64,000 bases of DNA from positions 16,802 to 80,801 of the forward strand of contig NZ_JAQQLF010000019.1 of the NCBI RefSeq assembly GCF_028548455.1. The letters run 5' to 3'. The stretch comes from Vogesella aquatica (GTDB lineage: Bacteria; Pseudomonadota; Gammaproteobacteria; Burkholderiales; Chromobacteriaceae). Every line of letters starts with the position of its first letter. Position 1 is the first letter of the stretch. The notes under the pieces are model-generated. The model ran no database searches. It saw nothing but the letters and a program-made list of their open reading frames with translations, and was not told the origin of the DNA. Below are positions 18,661 to 27,314 of the stretch, one piece after another. Position numbers and translations under genes: made by a program.

Positions 18661-20148
18661 ATGACCCAACCCGCTTACCCGCAGCTGGAAACCGCCTTTA
18701 CCCGCCTGTACCGCTACCAGCACCTGGCCGCCATTGCCGGCTGGGATCAGGCTGCCATGATGCCATCCAAAGGTAACGATGCCCGCGCGGCAGCCATGGC
18801 AGAGCTGCAGGTGCTGATGCACCACACGCTGACCGACCCGGCTTTGCGCGGCCTGTTCGATGCGGCCAACAGCGAAGCACTGACGCCGGTACAGCAAGCC
18901 AGCCTGCGCGAGATGCGCCGCGAGTGGCAAAACGCCAACCTGCTACCCGCCAGCCTGGTCGAGGCCAAAAGCCTGGCCGGCAGCCGCTGCGAACACGCCT
19001 GGCGTAGCCAGCGCAAGGCCAACGACTGGCAAGGCTTTTTGCAGAACTTCCGCGAGGTGGTCAAGCTGTCGCGCGAGGAAGCACAGTATCTGTCCGACAC
19101 CACCGGCGTATCGCGCTACGACGCCCTGATGAACCTGTACGAGCCGGGCATGAACAGCGCCGAAGTACAGCGCATTTTCGACGACGTGAAGAGCTGGCTG
19201 CCAGGCCTGATCCGCGACACTATGCAAAAACAGGCGGGCGAGCAGGTATTGCAGGCGCAGGGGCCGTTTGCCATCGAAGCACAGCGCGCGCTGGGCATCG
19301 AGGTGATGGGGGTGCTGGGCTTCGACTTTGACGCAGGCCGCCTCGACGTATCGGTGCACCCGTTCTGTGGTGGTGTCGCCGAAGACGTGCGCATCACCAC
19401 CCGTTACCGGGACGACGATTTCGTGCAAAGCCTGATGGGTATCGTGCACGAAACCGGCCACGCCCGTTACGAGCAAGGCTTGCCGCGCGAGCTGGCGCAC
19501 TTGCCCGTAGGCCACGCCCGCTCCATGGGCATACACGAAAGCCAGAGCCTGTCGTTTGAAATGCAGCTGGGCCGCAACCCGGCCTTCTTGCAGCTGATTG
19601 CGCCGCTGGTGAAAAAGCACCTGGGCGAGCAGCCGGCTTTCGATGCGGCCAACCTGGGCCAGCTGTACAGCCGTGTACGCCCGGGCTATATCCGCGTAGA
19701 TGCCGACGAGCTGACGTATCCGGCGCACGTGATTCTGCGCTTCGAGATCGAGCGGGCGCTGATCGAAGGCGAGATCGAGGCAGAGGATATTCCTGCACTG
19801 TGGGATGAAAAAATGCTGGCTTACCTGGGTGTGGATACCCGCGGCAATTACCAGAACGGCTGCCTGCAGGATATCCACTGGACCGATGGCAGCTTTGGCT
19901 ACTTCCCTAGCTACACCCTGGGTGCCATGTATGCGGCGCAGTACTTTGCCACCATCCGCCAGCAATACCCGGATCTGGATAGCCGTATTGCTACTGGCGA
20001 CCTGGCACCGGTATTCGACTGGCTGCAGAGCAATATCTGGCAGCAGGCCAGCCTGTGGAGCACGCCCGAGCTGGTACGCCGCGCCACCGGTGAAAGCCTG
20101 AACCCCGCGCATTTCCGTGCGCATTTGCAGGCGCGTTATCTGGGCTGA
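18661..20148 (+). CDS. M32 family metallocarboxypeptidase (Taq carboxypeptidase type)
   Basis: 495-residue zinc carboxypeptidase that removes C-terminal residues (broad, not proline). Signatures of family M32: HPFCGG, DVRITTRY, the HETGH zinc motif at 263-267, the GIHESQSLSFEMQLGR segment with the third ligand, and DIHWTDGSFGYFPSYTLG. ATG 18661 is used, after AAGGTG. An exact reverse copy of the dispersed word is at 19644-19655 and a decamer at 18861-18870. Confidence 0.95.
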   Translation: MTQPAYPQLETAFTRLYRYQHLAAIAGWDQAAMMPSKGNDARAAAMAELQVLMHHTLTDPALRGLFDAANSEALTPVQQASLREMRREWQNANLLPASLVEAKSLAGSRCEHAWRSQRKANDWQGFLQNFREVVKLSREEAQYLSDTTGVSRYDALMNLYEPGMNSAEVQRIFDDVKSWLPGLIRDTMQKQAGEQVLQAQGPFAIEAQRALGIEVMGVLGFDFDAGRLDVSVHPFCGGVAEDVRITTRYRDDDFVQSLMGIVHETGHARYEQGLPRELAHLPVGHARSMGIHESQSLSFEMQLGRNPAFLQLIAPLVKKHLGEQPAFDAANLGQLYSRVRPGYIRVDADELTYPAHVILRFEIERALIEGEIEAEDIPALWDEKMLAYLGVDTRGNYQNGCLQDIHWTDGSFGYFPSYTLGAMYAAQYFATIRQQYPDLDSRIATGDLAPVFDWLQSNIWQQASLWSTPELVRRATGESLNPAHFRAHLQARYLG

Positions 20149-20214
20149 ATATGGCGCGGTGTGCCTGGGTTAGGTGCCGGCATATTATGCTGATATCGCG
20201 AAGCTAAGCGAAAT

Positions 20215-20262
20215 AATACCCCGCATAAATCACTTCCAAGGAAGTTGTGCGGGGTATTTTAC
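20215..20262 (+). terminator. large hairpin / terminator after the M32 gene
   Basis: Perfect 11-bp stem AATACCCCGCA / TGCGGGGTATT (20215-20225, 20248-20258). The loop itself folds as ACTTCC-AA-GGAAGT. The outer stem ends in TTTT. Confidence 0.65.
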
Positions 20263-20460
20263 ATATGTTGATTTATAAGCTAGCTATTTAATATGTGTTG
20301 TATGTATCGAAATATCAGAAGATGTGATGTCACTATTTCACCCCCGCATGATTAGCAGTATAAATCCTGAGAAAGGGGCGTAGCGACGCGCCCGGATACC
20401 ATAAGAACATCATCAGGCAACACAGACGCAGTGCGTACTGCAGCCTGACAGGGGAGAAAC
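20263..20460 (+). promoter_or_regulatory. AT-rich upstream region and leader of the diguanylate cyclase gene
   Basis: An AT-rich stretch (20260-20340) that probably holds the promoter is followed by a leader with two possible hairpins: GGGCG / CGCCC (20376-20393) and CAGGC / GCCTG around 20414-20444. The second ends close to the AGGGGAG binding site. I looked for the c-di-GMP-I riboswitch consensus and did not find it. No gene is seen. Confidence 0.35.
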
Positions 20461-21393
20461 ATGTCGACGGGGCAGCAAGTTTTGGCACCTTACGACATCG
20501 AAAAGGTGCTGTTTCATAGCCTGGACGTGATACCCATTCCGGCGCTGGTGTCTACTTCGGACCCCGCGCTGGAGGGGAAGCGCAACCATTTGTTTATCAA
20601 CAAGGCTTTCCTGCAGCAGATCGGCTACAGCGCCGAGGAAATGCCCGATATGCTCAGCTGGTTTCAGCTGGCGTACCCCGACCCGGTTTACCGGCAGCAG
20701 GTTATCCGCGAGTGGCAAGAGACGGTAGAGGATAGCCTGGCGCGCGGGGAAAATGTGGCCGAGACCAGTGCCCTGGTGCGTTGCAAGAATGGCGAGCGGC
20801 GCTGGTTTATCGTGGCGGCCCAGATCAAGGCCGAGGTCCTGCCATCCTGGCATATCGTTACTTTTCGCGACGTACACGACCTGCATTGCATGGTGGAAGA
20901 AAATCGCCGCCTGTCCATTACCGACACGCTGACCCAGCTGGCCAACCGCCGCGAGGCCCAGATGCAGCTGGACCTCGCACGCAATGCCTTTTTGCACCGC
21001 GACCAGCCATTTAGCGTACTGTTGTGTGATGTCGATCACTTCAAAGCGCTGAATGACCGTTTCGGTCACAGCTGCGGTGATGAGGCGCTATGCCTGTTGT
21101 CCGCTACCTTGCAGGCCTGCGCGCGCCAGGGGGACTGTGTCGCGCGTTGGGGGGGGGAAGAGTTTCTGCTGCTGTTACCGGGTACGGCTTTAGCGGGTGC
21201 CATCGTGATGGCGCAGCGTATCCGTACCCAGATAGCGCAGATCGCCTTGCCTTGGGAGAACGCCCCATTGCTGAGCGTAAGCATAGGCTGTGCCACCATG
21301 ACGCCCGAGCTCACACTGGACGGCCTGATCCAGCAGGCCGACATGGCCTTGTATCGCGCCAAGGCAGCCGGGCGCAACTGCGTGATGGCCTGA
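20461..21393 (+). CDS. PAS-GGDEF diguanylate cyclase
   Basis: 310-residue soluble sensor enzyme that makes cyclic di-GMP from two GTP. An N-terminal PAS-like domain (about 15-140: FINKAFLQQIGYSAEEMPDM, WFIVAAQI) is joined by a short helix to a GGDEF domain (about 150-308). The active site GGEEF (231-235) is intact and the inhibitory I-site RxxD (R222-D225) is present, so product inhibition is expected. No transmembrane segment. AGGGGAG precedes ATG 20461. The ligand of the PAS domain is unknown. Confidence 0.92.
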   Translation: MSTGQQVLAPYDIEKVLFHSLDVIPIPALVSTSDPALEGKRNHLFINKAFLQQIGYSAEEMPDMLSWFQLAYPDPVYRQQVIREWQETVEDSLARGENVAETSALVRCKNGERRWFIVAAQIKAEVLPSWHIVTFRDVHDLHCMVEENRRLSITDTLTQLANRREAQMQLDLARNAFLHRDQPFSVLLCDVDHFKALNDRFGHSCGDEALCLLSATLQACARQGDCVARWGGEEFLLLLPGTALAGAIVMAQRIRTQIAQIALPWENAPLLSVSIGCATMTPELTLDGLIQQADMALYRAKAAGRNCVMA

Positions 21394-21464
21394 CGCTGTT
21401 GCTACTGTTATACGGGTGTTTGCTTTTGCTGAACTTTCCGGCCGCGTGGTGCTATTCCGGCGGG

Positions 21465-22061
21465 CTAATGCCCGAATTGCTGCTCGCACGGCTCGCCATC
21501 ACCATCGCCATCCATTTTTGCGCCAGGGCAATGCGCCAGAAAATACAGCGCCTCGCTACGGGATGTCATTTGCGAGCAATAAATGCGCTGGTCGCATTGG
21601 AACTGTGTGCCGCCCGGGGGCACGTGTTCGGCGCGCAAGCTGCTGGCCGGTGCCGCTATCGCTGGCGGGGTACCGTGTGTCAGCGTCAGCAGCTGCCGTG
21701 CCCGATAGTATTCCTTTACGCCGTAACCGGCTGCGGACACGGCCAGCAGCAGTAGCAGGCCATTGAGCAGTTGGCCGCGTCGCCGCCGCTTGCTGGTGTA
21801 CGCCGGGCGTGTGGCGCGTGCTGTGGCCGGTTTGCCGGGGGCTTTGGGCAGGAATTTTTCGCTGTGGACATGGTGGGCCGCAAATTTGCCATTCTGCGCG
21901 GCTGTGAGCTCGAACGACACCACCCAGCCTGTCTGTGGCCGTATGGCGCCGCGGGGGCAATCGCTGATGTGGAAGAAAACCCTGTCGCCGTTGTCTTTGC
22001 GGGTAATGAAGCCGTAGCCTTTTTCATCCAGCCAGTGTGTGATGGTGCCTTGATGACGCAA
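21465..22061 (-). CDS. cold-shock domain / Excalibur domain membrane protein
   Basis: 198-residue fusion. Residues 4-70 form a cold-shock RNA/DNA-binding domain with RNP1 (GYGFIT 15-20) and RNP2 (VFFHIS 28-33). A basic linker (KRRRR 91-95) leads to one transmembrane helix (98-114). The C-terminus is an Excalibur domain (156-194) with paired cysteines and the calcium loop DGDGDGEPC. The positive-inside rule puts the cold-shock domain in the cytoplasm and the calcium domain in the periplasm. Start is TTG 22061, supported by AAGGA seven bases upstream. It converges on the cyclase gene. Confidence 0.85.
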   Translation of the reverse strand: MRHQGTITHWLDEKGYGFITRKDNGDRVFFHISDCPRGAIRPQTGWVVSFELTAAQNGKFAAHHVHSEKFLPKAPGKPATARATRPAYTSKRRRRGQLLNGLLLLLAVSAAGYGVKEYYRARQLLTLTHGTPPAIAAPASSLRAEHVPPGGTQFQCDQRIYCSQMTSRSEALYFLAHCPGAKMDGDGDGEPCEQQFGH

Positions 22062-22112
22062 CTGACAATCCTTTTTGCATAATTTGCATTATTATGCCAT
22101 GTGATCATCGTG

Positions 22113-23552
22113 TCAGGTGCCACTGTTTGCCTTGCACCGTGCTGCCAGTTCACCCACGGTACGCAATGCATTGATGAAGCGCTCGTCCAGTGGCTGGCAG
22201 CATGACAGCCGTAGCGCATTGCGGTAGCGGCCACTGGGTGAGTACAGCGGGCCGGGGGAGATGCTGATGCGCTCGTGGATGGCCAGGTCGAACAGTTTTA
22301 CCGTGTCGTAGCCGTCGGGTAGCTCTACCCAAATCAGAAAGCCGCCGCTGGGGTGCGTGGCACGGGTGCCGGGCGGGAAGTGGGCGGCAATCAGCGCCCG
22401 TACCTTGTCGATGTGCAGCGTGTAGCGGCGCTTGAGTGAGCGCAGGTGGTGGTCGTAGCCGCCCGATTCCAGAAACGCGCCCAGTGTTTCGCACAGCACC
22501 AGCGGTTCGGCGATCGAGCTGGCGAACTTCAGCTTCTTGATGTCGGCGCCGAAACGCCCGCCTTCCAGCCAACCCACCCGAAAGTCCGGCGCCAGCGTCT
22601 TGGTGTAGCTGGCGCACACGATCACCCAGCCGTCCTGGTCGTAGGCCTTCACCGCTGGCTGCAGCGCATCGCCGAATTGCAGCTCGGCGTATAGCGCGTC
22701 TTCGATCAGTGGCACCTGGTAGCGGTTCACCAGTGCGGCCAACCTTTTCTTGTTGTCGGTAGACATGCTGCAGCCCAGCGGGTTGTGCACATTTGGCATC
22801 GCCACCACGGCTTGCAGGCGCTGTTCGCTGAGCAGCATTTCCAGCGCGTCCAGCGACAGGCCGTGCTGCGGGTCGGTGGGGATTTCCACAGCTTTCAGCC
22901 CCAGGCTGGCAAACAGCGGCAGCAGGTTGAAATAGGTAGGCGACTCTATGCCCACGGTGTCGCCGTGGCGACATACCGCACGCAGTGCCAGCTGCAGGGC
23001 TTCCATGGCGCCGTGGGTGAGGATGATGTTGTCGGCCTGCAGTGCCATGCCCAGCTCCAGCCCGCGCCGCGCGATCTGGGTGCGTAGCCGCTCCGAACCC
23101 GGTGGCAGCGCGTAGTTGCTCACCAGTCCGGGGCTTTTGCGCAGCACCTGGCCCATCAGCCGTGCCAGCTTGCCGGCCGGATAAAAATCGCCACCGCGCG
23201 GGCAGGCCAGCGCCATGTCGATGTAGCCGGGCGTTTGCTGCGCCTGCAGCGCGGCGCCGATCAGGTCCAGCACCGCGCCGTCGGTACCTTGGGCAGGCCC
23301 CGCTTCGCGCAGTGCGCCGCGTGCCGGCGAGGCCAGCCGCGCCTTGACGTAATAGCCGGACTGCGGCCGCGCTTCTACCAGCCCCCGGTCTTCCAGCACG
23401 CGGTAGGCGGCCACCACGGTATTGAGCGACAGCTGGCGGCTGTGCGCGGTCTTGCGTACCGACGGCAGACGCGAGCCGGGGGGCAGGGTGCCGCGATTGA
23501 TGGCGCTGGACAGATCGTCGGCCAGTTGCTGGTACAGGGTGGCATTTTCCAT
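22113..23552 (-). CDS. MocR/PdxR-type regulator (GntR HTH fused to aminotransferase)
   Basis: 479-residue transcription factor. A GntR winged helix (1-75: LADDLSSAINRGTLPPGSRLP, SVRKTA) is fused to a class I aminotransferase-like domain (about 110-475) with the PLP lysine K318 in SYTKTLAPDF and the NPLG and IEDALYAELQF segments. Such proteins bind PLP as a ligand and usually control the divergent gene, here a LysE-type exporter. The intergenic region holds clear repeats of GTGACAGTT. An exact reverse copy of the dispersed word is at 22734-22745. Confidence 0.92.
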   Translation of the reverse strand: MENATLYQQLADDLSSAINRGTLPPGSRLPSVRKTAHSRQLSLNTVVAAYRVLEDRGLVEARPQSGYYVKARLASPARGALREAGPAQGTDGAVLDLIGAALQAQQTPGYIDMALACPRGGDFYPAGKLARLMGQVLRKSPGLVSNYALPPGSERLRTQIARRGLELGMALQADNIILTHGAMEALQLALRAVCRHGDTVGIESPTYFNLLPLFASLGLKAVEIPTDPQHGLSLDALEMLLSEQRLQAVVAMPNVHNPLGCSMSTDNKKRLAALVNRYQVPLIEDALYAELQFGDALQPAVKAYDQDGWVIVCASYTKTLAPDFRVGWLEGGRFGADIKKLKFASSIAEPLVLCETLGAFLESGGYDHHLRSLKRRYTLHIDKVRALIAAHFPPGTRATHPSGGFLIWVELPDGYDTVKLFDLAIHERISISPGPLYSPSGRYRNALRLSCCQPLDERFINALRTVGELAARCKANSGT

Positions 23553-23565
23553 GGCGGGCTCGGGT

Positions 23566-23629
23566 GTGACAGTTGGGTGGGCGAAGCGTGGTGACAGTTG
23601 TATTTTGAGTCAAACTGTCACCGTGACAA
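23566..23629. promoter_or_regulatory. candidate MocR operator: repeated GTGACAGTT
   Basis: Between the divergent genes lie GTGACAGTT (23566-23574), GGTGACAGTT (23590-23599) and the inverted AACTGTCACC (23613-23622), which runs into the perfect palindrome TGTCAC-C-GTGACA (23617-23629). Two direct plus one inverted copy is the usual layout of MocR binding sites. Confidence 0.7.
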
Positions 23630-23703
23630 TGATAAATTCTTGGTTCTGTAACCGGCAAGCGGCTTTCTCTACGATAGGGCTACACACACTACAGGGAGCT
23701 GCC

Positions 23704-24312
23704 ATGCTGACCTTGCCACTACTGAGTTATGTCTCGCTGATGTCCATCACGCCCGGCCCCAACAACCTGATGTTGGCCGCATCGGGTGTCAATTTCGGTT
23801 TTCGCCGCAGCCTGCCGCACCTGCTGGGGATCAGCATCGGCCATGGTGTGCAGGTGCTGATCGTGGCACTGTTGCTAGGCTGGGTGATGACGCTGCTGAA
23901 CGACTGGCGCCTGCTGTTAAGCCTGGCCGGCTGCGGCTATCTGTTCTGGCTATCGTGGCAGGTGTGGCTGGCGGGGGCACCAGAGGCCAAACAGGCTGTC
24001 ACGCCGATGAGCTTTCTGGGCGCTGCGGCGTTTCAATGGGTGAACCCCAAGGCCTGGGTGATGGTGGTGAATACCAGCCTGTTGTTTCTGCCGGCAGCGG
24101 CGGGTTGGCCGCAGGCACTGGCCTTGGCAGGCCTGTGTGCGCTGATCAACTTTCCCTGCATCTGCCTGTGGGCTGCGCTGGGCGAAGGGCTACGCCGCTA
24201 CCTGAGCCAGCAGTTTGCACGCAGGCTGTTTAATGGCGTGATGGCGGGGCTGATGGCGGCAACGGCTGCCTGGTTATTGTGGGATGAACTGACATTGGCA
24301 AAGGTGCTGTAA
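23704..24312 (+). CDS. LysE/RhtB family amino-acid exporter
   Basis: 202-residue inner-membrane protein with about six hydrophobic helices. The family start is clear: SYVSLMSITPGPNNLMLAASG, followed by GFRRSLPHLLGISIGH and a QWVNPKAWVMV segment. Members export amino acids or related metabolites. GGGAG precedes ATG 23704. It is divergent from the MocR gene and directly followed by a racemase-like gene, so an amino acid is the likely substrate. Confidence 0.9.
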   Translation: MLTLPLLSYVSLMSITPGPNNLMLAASGVNFGFRRSLPHLLGISIGHGVQVLIVALLLGWVMTLLNDWRLLLSLAGCGYLFWLSWQVWLAGAPEAKQAVTPMSFLGAAAFQWVNPKAWVMVVNTSLLFLPAAAGWPQALALAGLCALINFPCICLWAALGEGLRRYLSQQFARRLFNGVMAGLMAATAAWLLWDELTLAKVL

Positions 24313-25008
24313 ATGACACAAAAGATGCTGGGTTTGCTGGGCGGCATGAGCTGGGAATCCACCGCGCACTATTACGCGCAGATCAACCGTAGTGTACGCG
24401 GCGCCCGCGGTGGTCTGCATTCTGCCCGTTTGCTACTGCATAGCGTCGACTTTGCGCCTATTGCCGACATGCAGCGCCGTGCCGACTGGGCAGCGGCGGC
24501 TCAGTTGCTAGGCGAAGCCGGGCGTGGCCTGGCTGCTGCCGGTGCCGGTACGCTGCTGATCTGTACCAATACCATGCACAAGGTGGCAGGGCAGATTGAA
24601 GAGATGGCCGGTATCCCGCTATTGCATATTGCCGACCCCACCATCGCGGCGCTGCGGGCTGCCGGAGTAGAGCGTGTTGGTTTGCTGGGCACCCGCTTTA
24701 CCATGGAAGACGACTTCTACAGTGCACGCCTGTGCGGTGCCGGCCTGCAGGTTTGCGTACCCGATACTGACGACCGTACCGAGCTGCACCGCGTGATTTT
24801 TGAAGAGCTCTGCCGTGGCCTGCTATACGATGCCTCGCGCCTGCGTTTGCTGGCCATGGTTGATGCCTTGCGTGCGGACGGTGCCCAGGCGGTGATTCTG
24901 GGGTGTACCGAAATTGCCATGCTACTGGGGCAAGACGATACCGACATGCCCTTGTTCGACACCACCGGGCTACACGCCGATGCAGCGGCGGCATGGTTAC
25001 TGGGCTGA
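24313..25008 (+). CDS. aspartate/glutamate racemase family protein
   Basis: 231-residue cofactor-independent racemase of the YgeA/aspartate racemase type. Both catalytic cysteines are present (C84 in LICTNTMH, C198 in ILGCTEI). The N-terminal LGLLGGMSWESTAHYY is diagnostic of this branch. The start codon abuts the stop of the exporter, so the two are probably co-translated and controlled by the MocR regulator. Confidence 0.9.
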   Translation: MTQKMLGLLGGMSWESTAHYYAQINRSVRGARGGLHSARLLLHSVDFAPIADMQRRADWAAAAQLLGEAGRGLAAAGAGTLLICTNTMHKVAGQIEEMAGIPLLHIADPTIAALRAAGVERVGLLGTRFTMEDDFYSARLCGAGLQVCVPDTDDRTELHRVIFEELCRGLLYDASRLRLLAMVDALRADGAQAVILGCTEIAMLLGQDDTDMPLFDTTGLHADAAAAWLLG

Positions 25009-25085
25009 TATTGTCTTAGTTTTTTTATCGACGTTAAGCATAATGAGAGTAGAGTTGTTATCAACTTCTGCGTTGCGAGCACGAT

Positions 25086-25847
25086 ATGAAAACGATTTTT
25101 GCCGCTATGTTTGGGGGCAGCCTGTGGCTGTCGGCGGGGGGGGCTGCAGCCAACCCCGTGGTCAGCGTTTGTGCCGAACCCTGGGCGCCTTTTATCGACA
25201 GTGCCCCGGACCAGCCTGCCATCGGCTTGGCTGCCGATGTCATCAACCGGGTGGCCGAAGCTAACAAGCTGCGGGTGAAGTATATTTTCAAGTCGGCAGG
25301 AGCCTGCCTGCGCCTGGCGCGCCAAGGGCAGGTGGACATGCTGGCCTTTGCCGGTGCGGCCGATAGCCCTGCCGGGTGGGTACAAACCCGCCAGCCGCTG
25401 GTGTACTGGGTGCTGGGGGCCTGGGTAGCAACAGGCAGCCCGCAGCAGGCATTTACCGGGCTGGAGGCATTCAGCCAGCAGCGTGTCGGCTGGGTATCGG
25501 CCTATGATTACCCGGTGGCGCTAAAGCGCAAGCAGGATTGGCAGCGGGTGGACGTTATCGATACCGCGCGCGGCATGCGCATGCTGCTGGGCGGGCGGGT
25601 AGATGTGGTGTTCGATGATGGCCTGGCCGGTAGCAACCTGCCCCCGGCCATGCGTGATAAAGTGCGCTTGCTCAAGCCGCTGGTTGGCAGTGTCAGCCAG
25701 CCCATCAGCCTGCGCCCGGGCTTGTTTGCCCTGCGTGAGGGCATCGACGCGGAAGCCGAGCTGTTGCGCAAGAATGGCCAGCTGGACGATTTTTACCAGC
25801 ATTACTTCGATAATTCTATCCATCAGGTGCTGCACTCCCTGCACTGA
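25086..25847 (+). CDS. periplasmic substrate-binding protein (SBP_bac_3-like)
   Basis: 253-residue exported protein: signal peptide 1-22 ending GGAAA, then a family 3 solute-binding fold (VVSVCAEPWAPFI, IGLAADVINRVAEANKL, RLARQGQVDMLAFAG). No permease or ATPase gene is adjacent, so it is either an orphan ABC receptor or a lone sensor-type protein of the kind often seen in Chromobacteriaceae. The ligand is unknown. It starts 77 bases after the racemase. Confidence 0.8.
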   Translation: MKTIFAAMFGGSLWLSAGGAAANPVVSVCAEPWAPFIDSAPDQPAIGLAADVINRVAEANKLRVKYIFKSAGACLRLARQGQVDMLAFAGAADSPAGWVQTRQPLVYWVLGAWVATGSPQQAFTGLEAFSQQRVGWVSAYDYPVALKRKQDWQRVDVIDTARGMRMLLGGRVDVVFDDGLAGSNLPPAMRDKVRLLKPLVGSVSQPISLRPGLFALREGIDAEAELLRKNGQLDDFYQHYFDNSIHQVLHSLH

Positions 25848-25867
25848 CGGCCTGCGTGTGCAGGCCG
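25848..25867. terminator. hairpin between convergent genes
   Basis: Perfect 8-bp stem CGGCCTGC / GCAGGCCG with GTGT loop, three bases after the periplasmic protein's stop. No T run follows, so termination is uncertain. Confidence 0.45.
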
Positions 25868-25882
25868 TTGGCCGGTAGCCGT

Positions 25883-27163
25883 TCAGTCATGGTGATCCAG
25901 CCGCTCGATACCCAGTAACTTCAGCACGTATTTCTCGTAAACCGGCTCGGAAGAGCCGGTTTTCATTTTGTGCATGAAGTATTTCTCGAATGCTGCTTTG
26001 GCCAGATGCACCCACTTGCCCTTGGCGAACCAGTTTACATTGCGTGGGGGTAGCTGAGGCAGTGCCACAAAGGCGGCTCCGGTGTCGCCCATATCGGCCA
26101 GGCAGATGGCGTTCCAGCTTCCCTTGGCCTTCGCCGCCTGGCCATCCAGCTCCGCTCCGATGTTATGCACGATGGCGGTGACCATGGTCTCGATCATATA
26201 GCCGGTTTTCGGCGCCCCGGTGGCTACCGGCGTGGCTTCTACCGGTGGAATGGCGACACAGACGCCGGCAGCAAAAATGTTGCGGTACTGTTTGCTGCGC
26301 TGGTACTCGTCGATCAGCACAAAGCCACGCGGGTTGCACAGCCCTTCCACTGCTGCAACCGGGTCGACGCCACGGAAGGCAGGTAGCATCATGCTGAAGG
26401 CAAAGGGCAGGGTGTGCTCTTTGCGCACATTGCCGTCATCCGCCAGCTCGCTAATGTGCATCTGGCCTGGCTCTACCTGTGTGGTGCGGGCATTGCAGAT
26501 CCACTTGATATCGTTATTGCGCAGCTCACTTTCCAGCACCGATTTGGAGTCGCCCACACCGCCCAAGCCCAGGTGGCCAATATAAGGCTCGCTTGTCACG
26601 TAGGTGATGGGGACTTTATGGCGCAGCTTGCGCCGGCGCAGATCGGTATTGACGATGAAGGCAAACTCGTAAGCCGGGCCAAAGCAGGACGCACCCGGCA
26701 TGGCACCGATGATGATGGGGCCGGGCTGCTCCAGAAAGGTCATGTATGCCGCGTTGGCATGCAAGGCGTGTTGCAGTGTGCAGATGGATTGGGTATAGCC
26801 GCCTGCCGGCCCGGCACCGGGTACTTCGTCGAAGGCCAGTTTGGGGCCGGTGGTTATCACCAGGTAGTCGTATCCCAGCTGTTGGCCGTCGGCCAGCGTA
26901 AGCTGGCTGTTGGCCGCATCGATGTGGCTGACCGGGCTGGCGATGAAGCCTATGCCTTTCTTTTCCAGATAGGGGCGGATGGGGAAGGAGATTTCCTCGG
27001 CCTCGCGCCAGCCCACGGCGACCCACGGGTTGGAGGGTACGAACTGGAAATGCTCGCTGTTATTCACCACAGTGATCTGGCAGCGCTTGCCCAGCTTTTC
27101 CTGAAGTTCATACGCGGCGGGCATACCTCCGGTTCCGGCACCAATCACGACGATCTGTTTCAT
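25883..27163 (-). CDS. sqr: sulfide:quinone oxidoreductase
   Basis: 426-residue FAD protein that oxidises sulfide and passes electrons to the quinone pool. It has a dinucleotide fold at the start (GAGTGGMPAAYEL, 8-20) and cysteines C128, C160 and C354, whose positions agree closely with the three essential cysteines of Rhodobacter capsulatus SQR (127, 159, 353). ATG 27163 is chosen because AAAGGAGA precedes it; the frame is open upstream to 27202. No fused persulfide dioxygenase or rhodanese is adjacent. The AT-rich stretch 27200-27240 probably holds its promoter. Confidence 0.88.
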   Translation of the reverse strand: MKQIVVIGAGTGGMPAAYELQEKLGKRCQITVVNNSEHFQFVPSNPWVAVGWREAEEISFPIRPYLEKKGIGFIASPVSHIDAANSQLTLADGQQLGYDYLVITTGPKLAFDEVPGAGPAGGYTQSICTLQHALHANAAYMTFLEQPGPIIIGAMPGASCFGPAYEFAFIVNTDLRRRKLRHKVPITYVTSEPYIGHLGLGGVGDSKSVLESELRNNDIKWICNARTTQVEPGQMHISELADDGNVRKEHTLPFAFSMMLPAFRGVDPVAAVEGLCNPRGFVLIDEYQRSKQYRNIFAAGVCVAIPPVEATPVATGAPKTGYMIETMVTAIVHNIGAELDGQAAKAKGSWNAICLADMGDTGAAFVALPQLPPRNVNWFAKGKWVHLAKAAFEKYFMHKMKTGSSEPVYEKYVLKLLGIERLDHHD

Positions 27164-27271
27164 GTCTTCTCCTTTAGCCAGCTTTACGGGCAGTGTTGTC
27201 ATTTAATTAAAATACAAAAAAATATAATGTAAAGCGCTAAATGGATTGTGTTTCCGGCAAGCCAGGCATGC

Positions 27272-27295
27272 AAAAGCCCGGCGGACTGCCGGGCT
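27272..27295 (-). terminator. terminator of the chemoreceptor gene
   Basis: Perfect 8-bp stem AGCCCGGC / GCCGGGCT (27275-27282, 27288-27295). Leftward it ends in TTTTG. Confidence 0.75.
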
Positions 27296-27314
27296 GTGTG
27301 TGGGGGAAAGTATC

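Noticed and set aside
20263..20460. c-di-GMP-I (GEMM) riboswitch before the diguanylate cyclase
   Set aside because: The conserved GEMM core and its tetraloop docking pattern could not be found in the leader.
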